Assembly (NCBI GenBank): GCA_964503685.1
Contig: CAZDAW010000007.1
Coordinates: 3,111 to 67,110, forward strand
DNA: 64,000 nucleotides
Source of the DNA: CAZDAW01 sp964503685
GTDB lineage: Bacteria > Chloroflexota > Anaerolineae > Anaerolineales > Anaerolineaceae
Reading direction: 5' to 3'
The translations under genes were made by a program, and so were the position numbers. Within the stretch, counting starts at the first letter, position 1; every line of letters starts with the position of its first letter. This document shows positions 62,831 to 64,000 of the stretch, in pieces. Under the pieces are notes generated by a model. It made no database searches. It saw nothing but the letters and a program-made list of their open reading frames with translations, and was not told where the DNA came from.

Positions 62831-63555
62831 GGGAAAATCGCTCCCTGGGTCTCGCCGTGATCAGTTAATAGATCATAAACGATGTCTTTCTGATTATAGA
62901 GATTAAGTATTGTTTTGCCTAAAAGATCCGTTTTTTTCTTCAGAATGTTACAGTTATACTGCGGCGGCATGGCAACTAACGATCGGTATAATTCCTCCCC
63001 CGCCTCAACGGCAATTTTACGGTGCCCTTCTTCATGGACGGCCACAGCTTTCATATATTCTTCCCAATGATCTTTTAATTCTTGCGGCGCATCCGCTGGC
63101 GCGTTCCACTCCGGCAAGGTGTAAGTCAAAACGACAACAACCGCAATTTTATCCGTACTACAGCTTTCTTCAGTAATGATATAATCGTGCGTCCAACCCA
63201 GATCCCAGGCAGCATAAGCATCCCAGGTTCCAAATGAGTCTTTGATTCCCTTAGCGTCCAATTCTTTGCGCAATTCGATTTCTGTAGCGCCATAAATCGG
63301 ATAAGTTTTACGTTCCACCTGCACAGTCACATTCAACGTTTGGGCTGGCGTCAACGTGATTGCCGGCGTTTCACTTGCGATTGGCCCAGCCAGCAGAGTG
63401 ACGCTGGATGAAACAGGTTGTGTGACTGTTGGTTGACTTTCTGCCGCGACGGTTGCAGTCGCGCTGACTGCAGGCGTATTCTCCTCAATTACAGTTGAAC
63501 ACGCAGAAAGCAAAATGAACATCAGTATTAAACCAGATGAAACATGTTTAATCAA
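62827..63555 (-). CDS. DUF922-type lipoprotein with HEEGH motif
   Basis: A 242-residue secreted protein with lipobox LSAC (Cys19), a Thr/Val/Pro/Ser-rich tether (20-75) and a DUF922-like domain: 'YPIYGATEIELRKELDAKG', 'WDAYAAWDLGWTHDYIITEE', and HEEGH in 'MKAVAVHEEGHRKIAVEAG'. The HExxH-type site suggests a zinc protease-like role. The start is TTG 63555, GGAG about ten bases upstream. Confidence 0.8.
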   Translation of the reverse strand: MIKHVSSGLILMFILLSACSTVIEENTPAVSATATVAAESQPTVTQPVSSSVTLLAGPIASETPAITLTPAQTLNVTVQVERKTYPIYGATEIELRKELDAKGIKDSFGTWDAYAAWDLGWTHDYIITEESCSTDKIAVVVVLTYTLPEWNAPADAPQELKDHWEEYMKAVAVHEEGHRKIAVEAGEELYRSLVAMPPQYNCNILKKKTDLLGKTILNLYNQKDIVYDLLTDHGETQGAIFP

Positions 63556-63590
63556 CGATGATTTTCTCCAAGCGCATATTATAAAACAAA

Positions 63591-63620
63591 AAAGAGCCCT
63601 GACTGTTCCGAAGGCTCTTT
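63591..63620 (-). terminator. Terminator of the Flp pilin gene
   Basis: AAAGAGCC (63591-63598) pairs with GGCTCTTT (63613-63620); on the minus strand it runs into TTTTTTGTTTT. Confidence 0.88.
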
Positions 63621-63672
63621 ATTGGTACCAATATACGAAAATAAATTATTTTTGGTTGAATTGAATTTGAAG

Positions 63673-63819
63673 TTAGATTGCGGTAATAATATTGCTGAAA
63701 ACCTGACCGATTGAGGGCCCTAAAATAGCGAGAACGACAATAACAACAACTGCAACTAAAACAAGAATCAACGCATATTCAACAAGACCCTGGCCTTTTT
63801 CTTTAGGAGCAAATAACAT
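63673..63819 (-). CDS. Flp-type (type IVb) pilin, 48 residues
   Basis: A small pilin: charged start 'MLFAPKEKG', prepilin cleavage after Gly9, then 'QGLVEYALILVLVAVVVIVV' with the key Glu at +5 and Tyr at +6, and a short hydrophilic end 'GPSIGQVFSNIITAI'. ATG follows the strong site AAGGAGGTG. It has its own promoter and terminator, so it is a highly expressed single gene; the tad assembly genes are not in this window. Confidence 0.9.
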   Translation of the reverse strand: MLFAPKEKGQGLVEYALILVLVAVVVIVVLAILGPSIGQVFSNIITAI

Positions 63820-63865
63820 AATTTTCACCTCCTTTCGATGTAGATTTTTTATTAATTCTAGTTAA

Positions 63866-63894
63866 ATTATAGGTCATGCGTAATAAAAATACAA
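63866..63894 (-). promoter_or_regulatory. Promoter of the Flp pilin gene
   Basis: On the minus strand TTGTAT (63894-63889), 17 bp, TATAAT (63871-63866), about 45 bases before the start codon. Confidence 0.6.
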
Positions 63895-63931
63895 TAAAAG
63901 AGCATTACAAATACCTTACAGAAGAAATAGC

Positions 63932-63959
63932 TTGCTTAAATCCCGGAAAATGCTATAAT
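63932..63959 (+). promoter_or_regulatory. Promoter of the terminal tRNA
   Basis: TTGCTT (63932-63937), 16 bp, TATAAT (63954-63959); the tRNA begins nine bases later. Confidence 0.65.
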
Positions 63960-63968
63960 ACGCTCAAT

Positions 63969-64000
63969 GCGGGTGTGGCCAAGCGGTAAGGCAGTACCTT
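63969..64000 (+). tRNA. tRNA, 5' half only (isotype not readable)
   Basis: Acceptor 5' strand GCGGGTG, T8-G9, D-arm GCC-AAGCGGTAA-GGC, A26, anticodon-stem strand GTACC, then TT (positions 32-33). The window ends one base before the anticodon. The GCGGG start is common in tRNA-Gly but does not prove it. Confidence 0.8.

Overview
The window reads as a piece of chromosome from an anaerobic bacterium of the Chloroflexota, most likely class Anaerolineae. This is inferred from the gene mix: a paired B12-type radical SAM protein and DUF2344 protein, NAD-linked [NiFe] hydrogenase with NuoE/F/G-like subunits, an FNT formate channel, an archaeal-type cupin phosphoglucose isomerase, a type IVb Flp pilin, and secreted proteins with Pro/Thr-rich linkers. 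No rRNA or marker protein places it firmly. I see no transposase, integrase, phage gene or CRISPR array.

Layout. 1-1143 is the end of a secreted metallopeptidase-like protein. 1227-7480 (minus) is an amino-acid uptake unit: a DeoR regulator, an isoaspartyl peptidase/asparaginase, and an Aap-type ABC transporter (binding lipoprotein, two permeases, ATPase). 7776-14053 is a carbohydrate region: a glycerol-1-phosphate-dehydrogenase-like enzyme with a near-consensus promoter, facing a GntR-led minus-strand operon (phosphotriesterase-like lactonase/hydrolase, cupin PGI, hydroxyacid dehydrogenase, KDPG-type aldolase, shikimate-dehydrogenase-like enzyme). 14158-15028 is decayed: an AraC gene broken by one TAA codon and the tail of a linear-amide C-N hydrolase. 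15048-23196 holds a DUF885 peptidase, a PAP2-like membrane protein, an AlkD-like protein next to a radical SAM protein with a Pol X-like tail, FolC and Lon.

23231-31241 holds a cyclic-nucleotide-binding protein, a hydrogenase maturation protease with an Ntn-hydrolase-like partner, a DUF218 protein, an unusual sigma / anti-sigma-like / sigma operon and a metallo-beta-lactamase-fold enzyme. 31408-45032 (minus) is the core of the window: a formate/nitrite channel, a block of putative sensor proteins (two DRTGG proteins, CBS-HATPase, PHP), then NuoE, HATPase, a small [2Fe-2S] protein and NuoF (the HndA/HndB/HndC arrangement), followed by a second NuoE and NuoF, a NuoG/HoxU-like protein and the [NiFe] subunits HoxY and HoxH. 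No [FeFe] hydrogenase subunit is present. The set suggests H2 and formate turnover coupled to NAD(P)H and perhaps ferredoxin through two flavin-type modules.

45287-64000 holds hisS directly followed by tRNA-His, a secreted TPR/metallopeptidase-like protein, a PAS response regulator with DUF503, a GT39-like membrane protein, an oxidoreductase and an SDR, the radical SAM/DUF2344 pair, tRNA-Arg(CCG), a NarL-type two-component pair, a degenerate receiver protein, a PIG-L deacetylase, a DUF922 lipoprotein, a 48-residue Flp pilin and the 5' half of a tRNA cut off just before its anticodon.
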